From the NCBI RefSeq assembly GCF_000321225.1, contig NW_004450582.1, forward strand, positions 1,944,870 to 2,008,869: a stretch of DNA of 64,000 nt. The letters are read 5' to 3'. Shown here one piece after another: positions 40,541 to 52,944 of the stretch (positions are counted from its first letter, which is position 1; the number at the start of each line of letters is the position of its first letter). The notes under the pieces were generated by a model. It made no database searches. It had not been told where the DNA came from and saw only the letters and a list, made by a program, of their open reading frames with translations. The translations under genes and the position numbers were made by a program. Source of the DNA: Odobenus rosmarus divergens (lineage: Eukaryota > Chordata > Mammalia > Carnivora > Odobenidae).

Positions 40541-42720
40541 CAGCCTATCTGTTTTTTGTAGCTCTGATGACTCATGACCAAAGAGTGGAACTCTTTCAGA
40601 AAGAAGAGATTCTAAAGTTTCTCATTCATTCACTAAACATCAGACTTAGGATTGTAAAGTTCTTTAATTTCTAGATCTTCTCTATCTTTGGGTAATATCT
40701 TCTTAAGACTCTACTTTCATTTCCCCAAGGCCATGTTATTGTTGAAATATCTTAGCTACTTTTCATTATGGACTCATTTTTTAAAGTATGAAGAAATTGC
40801 CATACTTTTCTTTAAAGTGTGAAGGAAGCAGTGATATTCTACAACAGAACAGTGTAGAAGATACTGGAGGATTTAGAAGACTTTGGTAGAAGGAATAGAA
40901 ACAGAGCATGATTCAGAGGAATGCCAGGAAAATTTGTGTTTGAGTCTCATCTCTTCTGTGTGTGTGGCTTTGTGACCTTGGAAAACACTATCTTTAAATT
41001 TCAGTTCATTGAGGATAGTAAAATAATTGACAGGATTTTTTAAGATCCCAGGTTGATAATACATATGAAATAAAGCCTGTCATTAGTTTTATTTTTTTAA
41101 CTTAATACTACACTGCCTTCTCTGGGTCATAGTTATTTCTCCAGATTGTCAGAACTTTTAGAAAAAGAGAGCTTTCCCTCAGTACTAAAAGAGCCAGCAT
41201 GGGAAGCCTCACACTTGGGATTTGAGAAGTATTTGAAATAATTATTTTGACATGTAGGTTTTATTATTACTCAGACATGGTGCAGCCAACAGATCCGGGA
41301 GGCAAGTGACATTGAAAAGATAGTTTGTTACAGTTTCCAAGAGGAGGGAACATGTCATACCTTAGGGAACCACCAGGATTGGTCAAGAGGCAAAAGGAGC
41401 AAGGGGAAAATATAAGCAAGAGGCTTTATTGTGCTTTCTGTGGGAAGGAACAGGCAAGACCAGGTAAGCTGACTTAAGATCGGTTGCTTTGAATATCAGC
41501 AGACTCCGGGGCATAGGAGCTGTCCCTAGTTGTCTGGACCCTGGCCCTGAGGCGTTTAGAGCAGGTGGATAGTGGCTCAGAATATGAGACCCCAGTGAGA
41601 ACTTAAAGAAGGTTTTTGGGATATGGGCTCTGGCTTGGTTGGAAGTAGCCAGCCTTAGGAAGAGCAATCTCTCCAGGATCAGCAAGGCCCCAGGTGTCAA
41701 GGTATCAGAAACACAGGGTTAACAAAATACTCTACACCCAATCTGTCATGGGACTCCTCTCCCGACTCAACCTAGTTTGGTCCTGCTACAAAGGAAGGCC
41801 TGCTGTTTTTTTCAGGCCCCTGTTAATACACATTTACCTTGGGTGGGTGGGGGCAGAGCAGGTGCTAAGTGGTGTATTATGAGGGACCAGTTTATTGATT
41901 CGTATTCTCATCCATTTATTTAAATACTTACTAATCAATTATAAGTGTGCCAAACAACATTGCCTCCTAAAAGAGCAAAGTTAGCCTTGGATGAGGAGCC
42001 GTAGAAAGGGGACATTTCAGTTATAGTGACAACATGGGGCAGCCTAGAGGCCACCAGACTGGCTGTGGGTCATGGACAGGGAACAACAGAACAGGGAAAG
42101 CAGGATGAAGAAGAGGGCTGCTGTGGAGAGGGATGGACAGGAGGCTGGAAATAAACCAAGGAAGTCTCAAAGTTAGGGGAAGAGTAGCCACAAGGAAAAA
42201 TAGTCTGTTGCAAAGGGGAAGAGGCTCATCATGGACAAACTATTTCACAATGAGTTTGGAACCAGCCCTATTTATTTTACCATTCTGAAAATATCTGGTT
42301 TTCCAAGCAAAGAAAAATAAGACAGGGAGTGGGATGTATCAGACCCACGCCCCTAATTACAGCACTTTCACATTTCTAGAGAAAAGAAAAAAGAGGAAGT
42401 TAAAAACCTCTTTTCAGCTGGAACCTTTGGAGAACAGGTACTCTAGAAATCAAACAAACAAATGAACTTTAAAGTCCTACTCCTGTAAGTTTGAAAGCGA
42501 ATCCCCCTCTTTCAAATCATCTCCACAAGAGGCCAGTGTGTCCTTTTCTTTCCATTCTGTCATTGCTCACATGGGTTTGACAATGAAAGGTCTGAGTTAC
42601 ATCAGGAGTAAAGGTAAGGAGGTGAGAGTGAGGGCGAGGGGGTTAAGTCACTTCTCTATAGGTTATGAAAAGTGTGAAATCCAGATATTAATGTTTCATC
42701 ATCCAAATAGTTACATTAGT
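40541..42720. other. Intergenic stretch, no element named
   Basis: The part 41230-41720 (TTTATTATTACTCAGACATGG, GGCTTTATTGTGCTTTCTGTGGG) looks like an old LTR-type repeat but I cannot assign a family. No gene is supported. Confidence 0.35.
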
Positions 42721-42722
42721 CT

Positions 42723-43450
42723 TTTTTTAAAATTGAAGAATAAGTGACATACAATATTGTATCAGTTTCAGGCATACAACATAATAATTTGATATTTATC
42801 TACCTTATCAAATGGTCACCACGATAAGTCTACTTACCATCTGTCACCATACAGAGTTACTACAATATTATTAACTGTATTCCCTAAGCTGTACCTTACA
42901 TCCCATGTCTTGCTTACTTTCTAACTGGAAGATTGTACCTTATAATCCCCTTCACCTATCTTGTCTATCCTCCCAATCTACTCCATCCTTCAGATTTAGA
43001 GAAATGAAATTGAATGGTATTTGTTTCTCTCTGCCTGACTTATTTCACTTATACAATACCCATCGGTCTACACATGATATGGTAAATGGCAAGATTTCGT
43101 TCTTTTTTAATGGTTGAGTAATATTCCATTATATATATATATATATATACACACCACATCTTCTTTATACATTGATCTATTCATGGACACTTGGGCTGCT
43201 TCCATATCTTGGCTTTTGCAAATAACATCGCAATGAATATAGGGGTGCATATGTCTTTTCAAATTAGTGCTTTTGTTTTCTTTGGATTAATACCTAGAAG
43301 TAGATTTGCCAGATTGTAGGGAAATTCTATTTTTCATTTTCTGAGGCACCTCCATACTGTTTTCCAGACCGGCTGCACCAGCTTGCATTCCCACCAGCAG
43401 TGCACGAGGGTTCCCTTTTCTCTACATCCTCGCCAACACTTGTTACTTGG
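42723..43450 (-). mobile_element. L1 3' portion, reverse orientation
   Basis: Reversed L1 3' UTR (AATTGAAGAATAAGTGACATAC) then reversed ORF2 end (GGTTGAGTAATATTCCATTA, GGACACTTGGGCTGCTTCC, CTCCATACTGTTTTCCAGAC, CCTCGCCAACACTTGTTAC). A (TA)n run at 43129-43152 is inside it. Confidence 0.85.
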
Positions 43451-43671
43451 GTTACACTCAAGTCTTAATAGCAGGACTCAATTTCTACATTGGGCCCACT
43501 TGTCTTAACATGGGGACACGGTGTTAGCCTAGGCTTGAGGAAGAAAAAATAGACAAGATCTGACACAATTCTAACTGTGGTGAAGTAAGAATTTTTAAAT
43601 TCACAAACATGTTGTGTCAGAGGTTATGTTTCCCAGGAAGAAGACTCTAAGACTAAATTTCCCTGCCAGAG

Positions 43672-43745
43672 GTTTATTGGAGAGTACTCTTTGGACATGT
43701 GGGGAAATGAGGAAAGTAGGACTGGGCAGAAGGAAAAGCTGGGCT
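43672..43745 (+). repeat. 74-bp inverted repeat, left arm
   Basis: It begins GTTTATTGGAGAGTACTC and ends AAAAGCTGGGCT. It matches the reverse complement of 46414-46487 at 72 of 74 positions; similarity fades outside. No repeat family recognised. Confidence 0.93.
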
Positions 43746-44218
43746 ATGACATAGTCACAGCGAGGACTCAGATTACCCCATGAGGGTATTTAGTGCTGGG
43801 ATGTCCTTGCAGAGTTGTCCCAGATTGGAGAAAGGGGGCCAGGACTTTTTACCCTTATCCTGGTATCTCCACTCCCTGCTCCTCTCTCCCTCTGGCACAT
43901 CAACCCTCTTGCCAGTAATTACCACCCTGTGGTCCCTCCTTTTTTACTTTCCTACCAACTCATGGCCTCTGTCTCTACCTCTTCCTCCATCTTCACCTCA
44001 TCCTAGGATGTTGCTCCAGGTCACCACCTGGGGCAGACGTTGAAGCAGGTTGAGTTATGTATCAGGGCTGAGCACAAAGGAGTATAGTATGGTCAGGGAA
44101 GGAAGTTTCTGGAAGGAAGTGGTATACATTGAACAGTGTATCGAAAGTCGTGGCCCTGTCCTGAAATCTCTACACTCTACATCAGGACCATGAGAATCTC
44201 ACGGGTCCAAAGGGCATT

Positions 44219-44341
44219 CCACCACACTTGGGCAAACATGCCACGGAATGAATAATCCTCACTCCACCACACTTGGGCAAACGTGCCACGGAACGAATAA
44301 TCCTCACTCCACCACTCTTGGGCAAACATGCCACAGAATGA
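44219..44341 (+). repeat. 45-bp minisatellite, 2.7 copies
   Basis: Units start ACCACACTTGGGCAAACATG at 44221, 44266 and 44311 and differ by a few substitutions. All frames contain stops in the unit (GAATGAATAA). Confidence 0.93.
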
Positions 44342-45484
44342 AGATAGGAAATAATTACTTGTGATCTAACTCCTTAGACCTGTAGCCTCTCTTGGATTGA
44401 ATCATTCTGGTCACTCCACATGCTCTTTTCCTTTAACACCGCAAATGATATGCCAGGGCTGGAGAAGGGAAGACTTCCACAGCCAACAAGTGGAAATATT
44501 GGGTGTTCACAGCAGGCAGGTAGTTTGTGGGAAGGTATTTACATGATTGTGAAACGTAAGAATGGTACTGGCCAATAACATGATGTTGATTTGTAAGGTG
44601 AGGGCTAAGGGTCAAAGAGTCACTACTCTCTTGGGGCAAGCTGGTGTTTGGGAAAGAATGGTAGCCAGTGAGGTTAAGGCTGGATATAATTATGGAAGCC
44701 AGACAAAGTGTTAAAATGGCAATTTACTATGGGGTACAGTTTTAGAACTGTCATCAGCTTATGACCTTCTAGTTCTCCTTCCACCTTCTCATTTTCCAAT
44801 TTTCTAAAATTACAGAATATTCAAGTCCTTCAGGGTTTCCTGAAGGAGAAATTCACCATTTTCCAATCTGTATGAGTTTAATTATATCTTAGTGTCTTAG
44901 CATAATGATTTCTGGAAAGCTTAAGTCACAAAACACAATTTCCACATGGTTCTCAAATGTCTGGTTTTAAGCACAGGGTTTTCAAGTTCCAAGAAGAGAT
45001 AGAAATTTCAAGAATAAACTTAAAAGGACTTTGAGATAACTAATGAATGAATGAAGGAGGAAAGCTGTGATAATCATCAAGCAGGATCTTAAAAGGGAAG
45101 CATTTGAAAGAGGCCATATATTAGTTACAGTTCTTAGTCACCGAAAACAGAATAGAACCCAAACCACAGCAAAGGCTGTTTCGTTTGCAGAGCTAATATT
45201 AATTTCTCATGCACCTCTACAAATTCTTGACCATGTTTCTGTAAAGGACACATCCCTTAAATAAACAGGTTCCAAAAAATCCATCAAGATTAAAGGCTTC
45301 ATTTTTTTTCCTTAAGAGAGATCAGGCATCTAAGATTGGAACAAAGTGGCCATCGTTGTAGGAAAGGGAAGAAATGTCAAGGGAATGGGAACGCTAAGGA
45401 GAAAGTCACTTCTCCAAGCAACTATCTCTTCCATCAGTTCTCTGCTCTGCACTTAAGAGACTGTTTATTTAAGACATCTAGTCT

Positions 45485-45684
45485 TGGGGAGCCTGGGTGG
45501 CTCAATCATTAGGTGCCTGCCTTCGGCTCAGGTCATGATCCCGGGGTCCTGGGATCGAGCCCCGCATCAGGCTCCCTGCTCTGCGGGGAGCCTGCTTCTC
45601 CTTTACACCTCCCCCTGCTTGTGTTCCCTCTCTCGCTGTCTCTCTTTCTCTATCAAATAAATAAATAAAATCTTTAAAAAAAAT
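45485..45684 (+). repeat. Can-SINE
   Basis: Head GGGGAGCCTGGGTGGCTCAA. Flanks GACATCTAGTCT / GACATATAGTCT. Confidence 0.95.
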
Positions 45685-46278
45685 GACATATAGTCTCTTA
45701 TGTATCATAGGAAAATGACTGTCCATGAGAGGGGTCCAGCATGGAGTACTGTTCATCGCAAAGAGGCCAATGAAAGGATCGGTCTCTCTAGACAGAAAGA
45801 CTTAAATTTTAAAATAATGGGATCAAGGAAAAAAGTAGCATATGGGTTCCAAATGCCGCATGTCTCTTCAAAATTAGCCCAACGTGTTGAAGCAAATTAA
45901 CTAGAAGCATCTTTTGTAAAAATGAACGTAGGGCATAGGTACATCCCAGTGTCCATGTATCGTACAACTTCTTTAAATCATACTAACGGAGGGAGTGATG
46001 GGAGAGTGTGGCCCTACTCTTAGGAAAACTGAAACAGTTCTGACTTCTCCATTCAATTTGGGAACATCACTGTGTCTCATTTTTCCCTTTCCCAGCATTT
46101 TCCCTCACTTTTCCACTCCCTTAAGATGTGAAATGGAGTTAATTTTACCTTTCTATCTCCTCGCAAATAGATAGCAAAGATAACGTGAAGTGAGGAATGG
46201 GGAAGCATTCTGAGATGTAAAAATACACACTGATGCTGGCCTGGACCCAGAAACTCCTCTGAGCAAGCGTGCTACAAA

Positions 46279-46297
46279 CCGCCCCCCCCCCGCCCCC
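46279..46297 (+). repeat. Poly(C) run
   Basis: About 17 C in 19 positions, with two interrupting G. Confidence 0.85.
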
Positions 46298-46413
46298 ATA
46301 CACATACACACACCTGTGTCCCGACGCTGAAGCACCACTGATGGTAGCCTCAGGAGGCTAAGGAGAGGGGAGGAAGCTGGACAACCTCCCACACAGAGTG
46401 TATCAGTTAATAC

Positions 46414-46487
46414 AGCCCAACTTTTCCTTCTGCCCAGTCCTACTTTCCTCATTTCCCCACATGTCCCAAGAGTACTCTCCAATAAAC
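46414..46487 (-). repeat. 74-bp inverted repeat, right arm
   Basis: Reverse complement of 43672-43745 with two mismatches. It starts AGCCCAACTTTTCCTTC and ends CTCTCCAATAAAC. Confidence 0.93.
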
Positions 46488-47680
46488 TTCTGAATTTCTG
46501 CTCATGTGTGTGCAAACCAAACTGTTTCCATGTTTATCGTCCCAATGCAGAAGAGCCAAAATGGAATCTCCTCATTTGTAGGTACCATCTGGTAGTGTAG
46601 TGACACACTGTTCTAATCTAATGCTACTGGGGAGATGGGAGGACATCTGACTCCTCAGAGTCTCGGTTTCCTCCACACAAAATGAGGTGATGAAGAAAAT
46701 GGCCGTAAAGTTTCTTTTAAACTCCAGCATTCTGCGTTTTGAAAATTGGAGGAAAAGGAGGGCAGAACTGACCAGTTTTTGTCCTGCACGCCAGGCCAGA
46801 CATTCTGCCTCCCCATTGTCTCCTCATAATGAAAATAACTTTGGTTCAGTTAAGGCCAATGCAGCCTCAATCTCCCACTGGTTTGAAAGTCAGTCATTAG
46901 ACTCAACTCAAAAGCAGCTGGTTCTATTTCTGTCTGACTTTCAGTGCCAAAGCTCAACCCCCAGTTTGTTTGGTTTTAATAAATTTATTCTGTTGTTGCG
47001 GACATTGTGTAAAATGGAAAAAACAAGTCTAGACTGGTTTGAGTTCAGGAAGTTAGGGCAGGGTCTCTTTATTAAAAATAAACATCCTCCTTGTTTCCTT
47101 TTCACTCTTTTCTCACAAATCTGCTCCCCAAAACCCTTGGAATCTGGGGCTCCACCATGTGATTATTGTCCCAGATCCTTGAAGAACACCTGACCATTTC
47201 ATGAATAATAATGCCAAGAATACAAGAAGTTCTTAAGGGAAGTTAACAGTAATACAATTTGGACACGACAAGAAATTAATTAACTGAACCCTGGTAGGAT
47301 CTTTTATCTTCCTTTTATAAAAGCTGTCACATTAATCCCAGTGAGTGAGACCCATTTTTATCTTCATCTCCCACTCTGTGTTTTTTGGCACTAACTGCCC
47401 TTCTAGCTTTAACCAAGGATGCTGGTCTTTATCACTTCCTGTCCCAGTTCTGTAATGAGATCCAGGACTGAGTTTGCATTCAGTCCTCTCCCTTCCAAAC
47501 CTTTTAGAGGTTTCCCTTTCCTTGTGAATCTGCCTCTTCCTTTTCTCCTCAGGGATTTTGTGAAGTGATATTAAAATATAGGGGTTTATAATTAGTGAGG
47601 TTCACAAGTGACCTGCAAAGGAAACCATACTAATAATTATTTCTAGTTCTTCAACAAACACTTGGAAGGGCCTGGTAGAA
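46488..47680. other. Intergenic stretch with a 168-codon chance ORF
   Basis: The ORF 46687-47193 (+) starts just after a MIR-like segment (TCTCGGTTTCCTCCACACAAAATGAGG) and has no recognisable domain. I do not call it a gene. Confidence 0.4.
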
Positions 47681-47689
47681 GGCAATATA

Positions 47690-47912
47690 TCATGGCAGTT
47701 AAGCCCATAGGCTCTGGGGTCAGACAGTCTGATCCTACCACGTATTAACTGTGTGTGTGTTTATGAGTTTCCTAATTCCTGTGTCTGAGTTCCTACAATG
47801 CAAAATGGGAATAACAGACTAACCTCATAGGTTTATTGTGAAGATCAAATGAAATAGCACAAGTTAAGGACTTGGAACATGACTTGGCACAGAGCAAGCA
47901 TCAATTACGATC
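47690..47912 (+). repeat. MIR SINE
   Basis: GGCTCTGGGGTCAGACAGTCTG, CAAAATGGGAATAACAG, TTATTGTGAAGATCAAATGA, CTTGGCACAGAGCAAGCATC in forward MIR order. Confidence 0.75.
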
Positions 47913-48230
47913 CCTGAGGAATATCCCAAAGTGGGCAGACACACACTTCACAAGCTTTCTTTGACTTCCTTCCCCTTGCCCTCCTAGTTTGTACTAAGGT
48001 ACTAGCTATTCATTCTACATAGAATATCTGCTGCATCTTCCCTAGTTGGCAGCCCCTCATTAGCCACCAAGGGCCACACTCAAATGGGTCTCTCTGGAGG
48101 TTCCCTCGGACCTCTGGGCTCCCCTAGTACATGATACAAGTGTGTATCAACTAATACAGCAGTGATCATATCTTATTGCCACTATTAATTTACATACATG
48201 TCTAACTTTCTTTTAGAAGCATATAGCATA

Positions 48231-48424
48231 GGGGTGCCTGGGTGGCATAGTCGGGTGAGCATCAAATGCTTGGTTTCAGCTCAGGTCATGATCTCAGGGT
48301 CGTGAGATCAAGCCCCCGAGTCAGGCTCCACACTCAGCACGGAGTCTGCTTGAGATTCTCTCTTCCTCTCCCTCTGCCCCTCCTGTTCATGCTCTCTCTC
48401 TCTCAAATAAATAAATAAATAAAT
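48231..48424 (+). repeat. Can-SINE
   Basis: Head GGGGTGCCTGGGTGGCATAG. Duplication AAGCATATAGCATA / AAGTATATAGCATA (48217-48230, 48425-48438). Confidence 0.94.
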
Positions 48425-48674
48425 AAGTATATAGCATACACTGAGAACTCAATACATAGTTTAGATATCTCTGGGATACATCCAAAAACCTGTTGTCAAT
48501 CATTTCTTTCCACCACATCTATGCTAATCTGAAAATGTATGAGCATATGACAATGACCAGTCAGAAAGAGACTCCACGGACTCTGTCTTTTTAGTGTAGA
48601 AAACTATCTAAGTTGCCTCCAAGAATAAATTTGCTGGAGCCTATTGATTTTCTTCTCTTAGAACTCTCTCTCTA

Positions 48675-48705
<31 letters not shown>
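48675..48705 (+). repeat. (TG)n(TA)n microsatellite
   Basis: A TGTGTGTGTGTG tract passes directly into TATATATATATATAT. Confidence 0.9.
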
Positions 48706-49189
48706 TCTTCCACCCCTGATCACCCCGAGGAAGACCATACAAATTAGCCCCTGCTGGAAAAAATTAACTTCTTGGAATTTAGCTATTTACCTAAAGAGCT
48801 TTTGGAAAATTATACATATAAATCAGACATTTTACTGGTGGAAAATTAAATCAGGGAGGTGGGAGGAAGTGTTGAAGTATGATATAAGAAACTTTTTTTT
48901 TTTTTAGTAAATGTTTATGAACAAGAAAAGGAAAAAGAACAGTGAAGGCAAAAACAAAGAAGGAGGAAAACCAAAAAAGAAAAAAGACACTGGAGTTTTT
49001 CCCACGTGAAATGAGGAGGCACAAAATGTGGGCCTATTCTTTCCTGTCTGTCTACCATCTATCTATCCGTCATTTCTCTCTCTCTGGTTCCTGTGTGTAC
49101 TGGCTCTATAGATAGCCACAGAAGCCCTAGGAGATGGGTGACATAAACTCTGTAACCAACAATTCAGGTTAATCAATTCAACAAATATT

Positions 49190-49392
49190 TGAAGGCAGCT
49201 TAGAATAATGGAAAACTCAAATCTGAGCTTTGGTCTCAGCTCCAGCATTTACTGGTTCTATCTTTGAGCAGGTTAGCCTTTCCAAACCCAAAATGGGGAT
49301 AGCATGCATACCTGGAAGGGCTTTATGAAAATTAGAAATAATATGGGGTGAAGTATCTCGAATGTACTAAATAACAGGTATTATTATTATTA
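49190..49392 (+). repeat. MIR SINE remnant ending in (TTA)n
   Basis: CTTTGGTCTCAGCTCCAGC, CAAAATGGGGATAGCATGC, TACTAAATAACAGGTATTATTATTATTATG. Confidence 0.6.
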
Positions 49393-49407
49393 TGATGATG
49401 ATCATTA

Positions 49408-49532
49408 TTAAAGTAATCTCTACACCCAATATGGGACTCAAACCCATGACTGCAAGATCAAGAGTCTCATGCTCAAAAAGAAAAAGAAAAAAGTGTCACA
49501 TGTTCTACGAACTGAGCCAGCCAAGTGTCCAT
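49408..49532 (-). repeat. Short tRNA-derived SINE, reverse orientation
   Basis: AGTAATCTCTACACCCAATATGG, CTCAAACCCATGACTGC and GAACTGAGCCAGCCAAGTGTCC match the reverse of the short SINE type seen at 8867, with about 25 nt of A-rich insertion. Confidence 0.7.
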
Positions 49533-51116
49533 GTTACCATTATTATTACAAAGCATATAAAGCAATGTAAGTAAAACAAGATTCTTACTCTCAGAAAGGT
49601 TTATAAGCAATAAAACCAGAAAAAAATTTCAGAAAAACTTTCTGAAAATGTTGGGGAAATGAGAGCAAAATGCTTAAAGACACATAAAAGGTTGCAAACT
49701 TTACTCCCTAAAACAAACATACTGCAATGACTTGGCATTTTTATTGGGAAATAGATTTTTGCCCAGTTATTCTCAGGTCAATTAAATACTGTATCAGTGA
49801 TCACAGGCCACACAGGACTTGGTCTGGTCCAAAGGAGACAGACAGGATTTAGATAGACAAAGGGAGAGGAAAGCATTCTAAAAGAGGGGAGTGGTGTGCA
49901 GCAAAGGGACACAGGTGTCCGAGATGATCCTGAGCCTTCAAATACCCACGCCCCAGCCCCAGTGGGAGAAACTTCTAACACCCTTGCTTTATTCAGAGCT
50001 ACATTCTGGAACTTTTTTATATTCTCGTATCCTTGTGCGACGCTCAGAGACCTACAGCTGATCTCTTGACTTCTTGTGACATTTTCCATGTACAGCCCAG
50101 AACTCTACCTTAGGACACATTTAGCATTGTTCCTCTGGTTCTATCCCATGCCTTCCCTTTCCTTGATAGTAATTTGAACTTGGCCAATAAATAGCATAAT
50201 TTTCTGGTGTATCCAGATGATTACTCAGCCTTATCCCATGAGGCTATTTAGGGCCAGGATATATGCTGACTACTTGGTCCCTAGAGAGGGAATGGAAAAA
50301 GACATGGAAAATACAAGATATTTGTAAATTAATCGGACTGAGGCAGAGCATTTGGGAAGATGAGTGGTTAAAAACATTGGCAAAATCTTTCACAAAATTA
50401 TAGAGTTCTTTCCACATTGCCTCTCTCATAAAACACTTTGTGTTTGCCAAATTATATTAGCTGAGAAGGCCCATGGTCCACCAAAGGCTAAGTGACAGAC
50501 TGAAAGTTTGGGTCTTAGATTATGCCCGGTCACTTGAACTGTGTAGCCAAAGTCAACCTCTCCAGAGTGGGAAGGGCTTTCTCTTGTCTTCTTACAGGGG
50601 AGTATTTATGGTCATAGTCATGTTTTCTTTTTTTTTTTACAACAAACCCAATCATGAGCCATCATTAAAAAAATGATTGAGCAATATTTTTAGTGTGACT
50701 TGGTCAAACAACAAATATGTATTGATCGCCTACTCTGAGCAAATCATCCCGATGAACTTGTGTGTTTAAACTCCCTCTGTGTAACTCTATTTTGTTGGTA
50801 TTGTACAATATATTTATTGTTTGGTTTTATTATTATAACTCATGAAGGATTTAGGAAATAGTAAGCAAAAGGATTTGACAGGACTCATCTCCTTCATTCA
50901 TCCCTGAGTAAAAAGCAGCTTGTTCTATGGAGGAGAGCAGGTGGGAATCCATTTAGGGAGAGATGTATTTTCATTTATTTTGGAAAATAAATGTGTTTCA
51001 TTTATATGGGCTAATGACTCCCACATTTGCATTTCCAGTTCAGCTCAGACACTGAACACCAACTACATGGTTGTGTATTGCCCAGTTATGCTCAGGCCAT
51101 GGGCATGACCTGAGAA
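49533..51116. other. Intergenic stretch, nothing recognised
   Basis: AT-rich, apparently unique. A weak reversed MIR trace lies near 50705-50800. Confidence 0.4.
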
Positions 51117-51199
51117 TACACTGGGTCTTACACCCAGTGTAAGATGTAAGACACACTGTAAGGAAATGTAGAGTAGGTCATACACCCACTCTACATTTC
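51117..51199. other. Cluster of two perfect hairpins
   Basis: Stem 1 is TACACTGGGT / ACCCAGTGTA (51117-51126, 51132-51141; 5-nt loop). Stem 2 is GAAATGTAGAGT / ACTCTACATTTC (51163-51174, 51188-51199; 13-nt loop). A further CTTACAC / GTGTAAG pairing overlaps stem 1. Confidence 0.85.
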
Positions 51200-51606
51200 T
51201 ATATGGAGATCACAAAAACATCTCAACTCATTTTCATTTCATCCTAAAGCTGTAAACTGCTCTAGATCAGCAACACTTGTATAATCCAGAAACAAAGGAC
51301 ACATCTTTGATGCCACACCTTTACCACTACATTTATCGGTTCAACATTACCTTCGAAGTAACTTTTCTATCCCTCCTCCTTTCCTTCTTTTCAACATCAT
51401 CTTAGATTAAGCTACCATCACCCAGCACTGGGCTACTCCGATGGCCCCCCATACTGATCTTCCGGCATTAACTCTTGCCCCTTTTCAAGCTATTCTCTAC
51501 ACAGATGCCAGAATCATGTTTTTGAAACAATATTTTATTATGTCTCTCTCCTCCTTCTTAAAGTTCTTCAGTGGTTTTCAACTAGCTTTAAGACTTCAAA
51601 ATGTTA

Positions 51607-51797
51607 GGGGGCACCTGGGTGGCACAGCCGGTTAAAAGTCCAACTCTAGGTTTCAGCTCAGGTCGTGATCTCAGGGTCGTGAAATCAAGCCCCATATCAG
51701 GCTCTGATTTCAGTGGGGTGTCTTCTTGAGATTCTTTCTCCCTCTCCCTCTGCCTCTCTGCACCATGTGCTCTCTCTCTCTCTTTCTCTCAAATAAT
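51607..51797 (+). repeat. Can-SINE
   Basis: Head GGGGCACCTGGGTGGCACAG, body and CTCAAATAA end. The tail is very short. Confidence 0.9.
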
Positions 51798-51831
51798 CAC
51801 ATGGTCCTGCCTAATTCCCAAGCCTTGTGTC

Positions 51832-52150
51832 TTTTTTTTCTAGTTTTATTGAGGTATAGTTGACAAATAAAAATTGTATATATTTGGGTTGTACAATGTG
51901 TTTTTAAGTTGCCCAAGATGATGACTTAAATATACATTGTGAAATGATTACTGTAGTCAATTAGCTCATCCATCACCTCACATAGCTACCTTTGTGTGTG
52001 TGTGGTGTGGTGTGTGTGTGTGTGTGTGTGTGTGCAGTAAGAACACTTAAGATCTTGTGCCTTTGAACACATAAAGCCCCATTCCACCTTACAATGTATA
52101 CAGTCACTGTATCTCAGTTTTTCTCCTCCTGTTTTTACTGTCCCCTTTAT
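51832..52150 (-). mobile_element. L1 3' UTR fragment, reverse orientation
   Basis: TTTTCTAGTTTTATTGAGGTATAGTTGACA, then a region with (TG)n at 51993-52034 and CAGTAAGAACACTTAAGATC. The same block recurs at 63205. Confidence 0.75.
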
Positions 52151-52944
52151 ACATTTAACTCTTTTTTATACCTCAAATTGCAGACCAAACATTCTTCTTC
52201 AAGAAACTTCTTCCTAACCTCCTCAATCAAGTCTGGATCCATTGTCACATACTTTCCTAATTGAAGTACTTTTCCTTCATAATATTTATTAAAGTTTATA
52301 ATTATGCATTTTCATGATTATCTCATTTAACAAGACTGTGTGTCCCAGAGGGTAGAGATGTATCCCTCTTGCTCATTAGTATAGCCCTGAACTGTGATAA
52401 GCATGTGTTGGGAGTAGATGGGGATGGGCTAACCCATAGGAACACTCAAATATGAATAAGTGAGCTGCAGTATATAGGTGCAGACCCTCAAAGCAATTCC
52501 TATAATCCTTCCGTTTTTTTCTTGGCATTTACCACTAGCTCCCATGAAATTATTTATTTAATTAGTTTATTGTTTGTCCCCTCTCTTACCAGGACCTACA
52601 CATGGTATCGGTTTGATAAGCAGATGGTTTGAAAAATGAATGAAAGTAAATGTCACATTAAAATGAAAAAGAAATCAATGAATCAATTCAAAAGAAATAA
52701 CTCATGCCACAAAAATTAGTTTGCGCCCCAGGGAAGAAGGAAATTATGTCTATAATTAGAAGTCAGTATAAATGAGTGAGGGTGGTCAGTGTCTAAGAAT
52801 AATACGTGTGACTGGAAAGTGGGAATGAATACCTAGAGAGGTAGCTATGGAGAGAAGAACAGGCATCCAAAATGGCAGTGAAATATGTGGTTAAATTATT
52901 ACAGTTGTTGAATGCACCTCTGTAAACCTCTGTCTATGTTGTTG

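Larger units (their letters stand above)
43451..45484. other. Intergenic stretch holding the inverted-repeat arm and the 45-bp minisatellite
   Basis: Apart from those two features it is unassigned. Parts may belong to an unrecognised LTR or DNA element, but no terminal structure is evident. Confidence 0.4.
51335..52400 (+). repeat. CR1-clade LINE (L2/L3) remnant, split by a SINE and an L1 end
   Basis: Forward pieces: 51335-51606 (ATCATGTTTTTGAAACAATA, AGTTCTTCAGTGGTTTTCA), 51800-51831 (CACATGGTCCTGCCTAATTCCC) and about 52180-52400 (AAGAAACTTCTTCCTAACC, GTCCCAGAGGGTAGAGATG). The pieces are in the right order of one element. Confidence 0.6.

Noticed and set aside
44219..44341. CRISPR-like array
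   Set aside because: The 45-nt unit is a plain tandem repeat without unique spacers, in a vertebrate genome.
46687..47193. 168-codon ORF on the + strand
   Set aside because: It begins next to a MIR-like segment and shows no domain, no signal and no conserved motif I recognise. Treated as chance.
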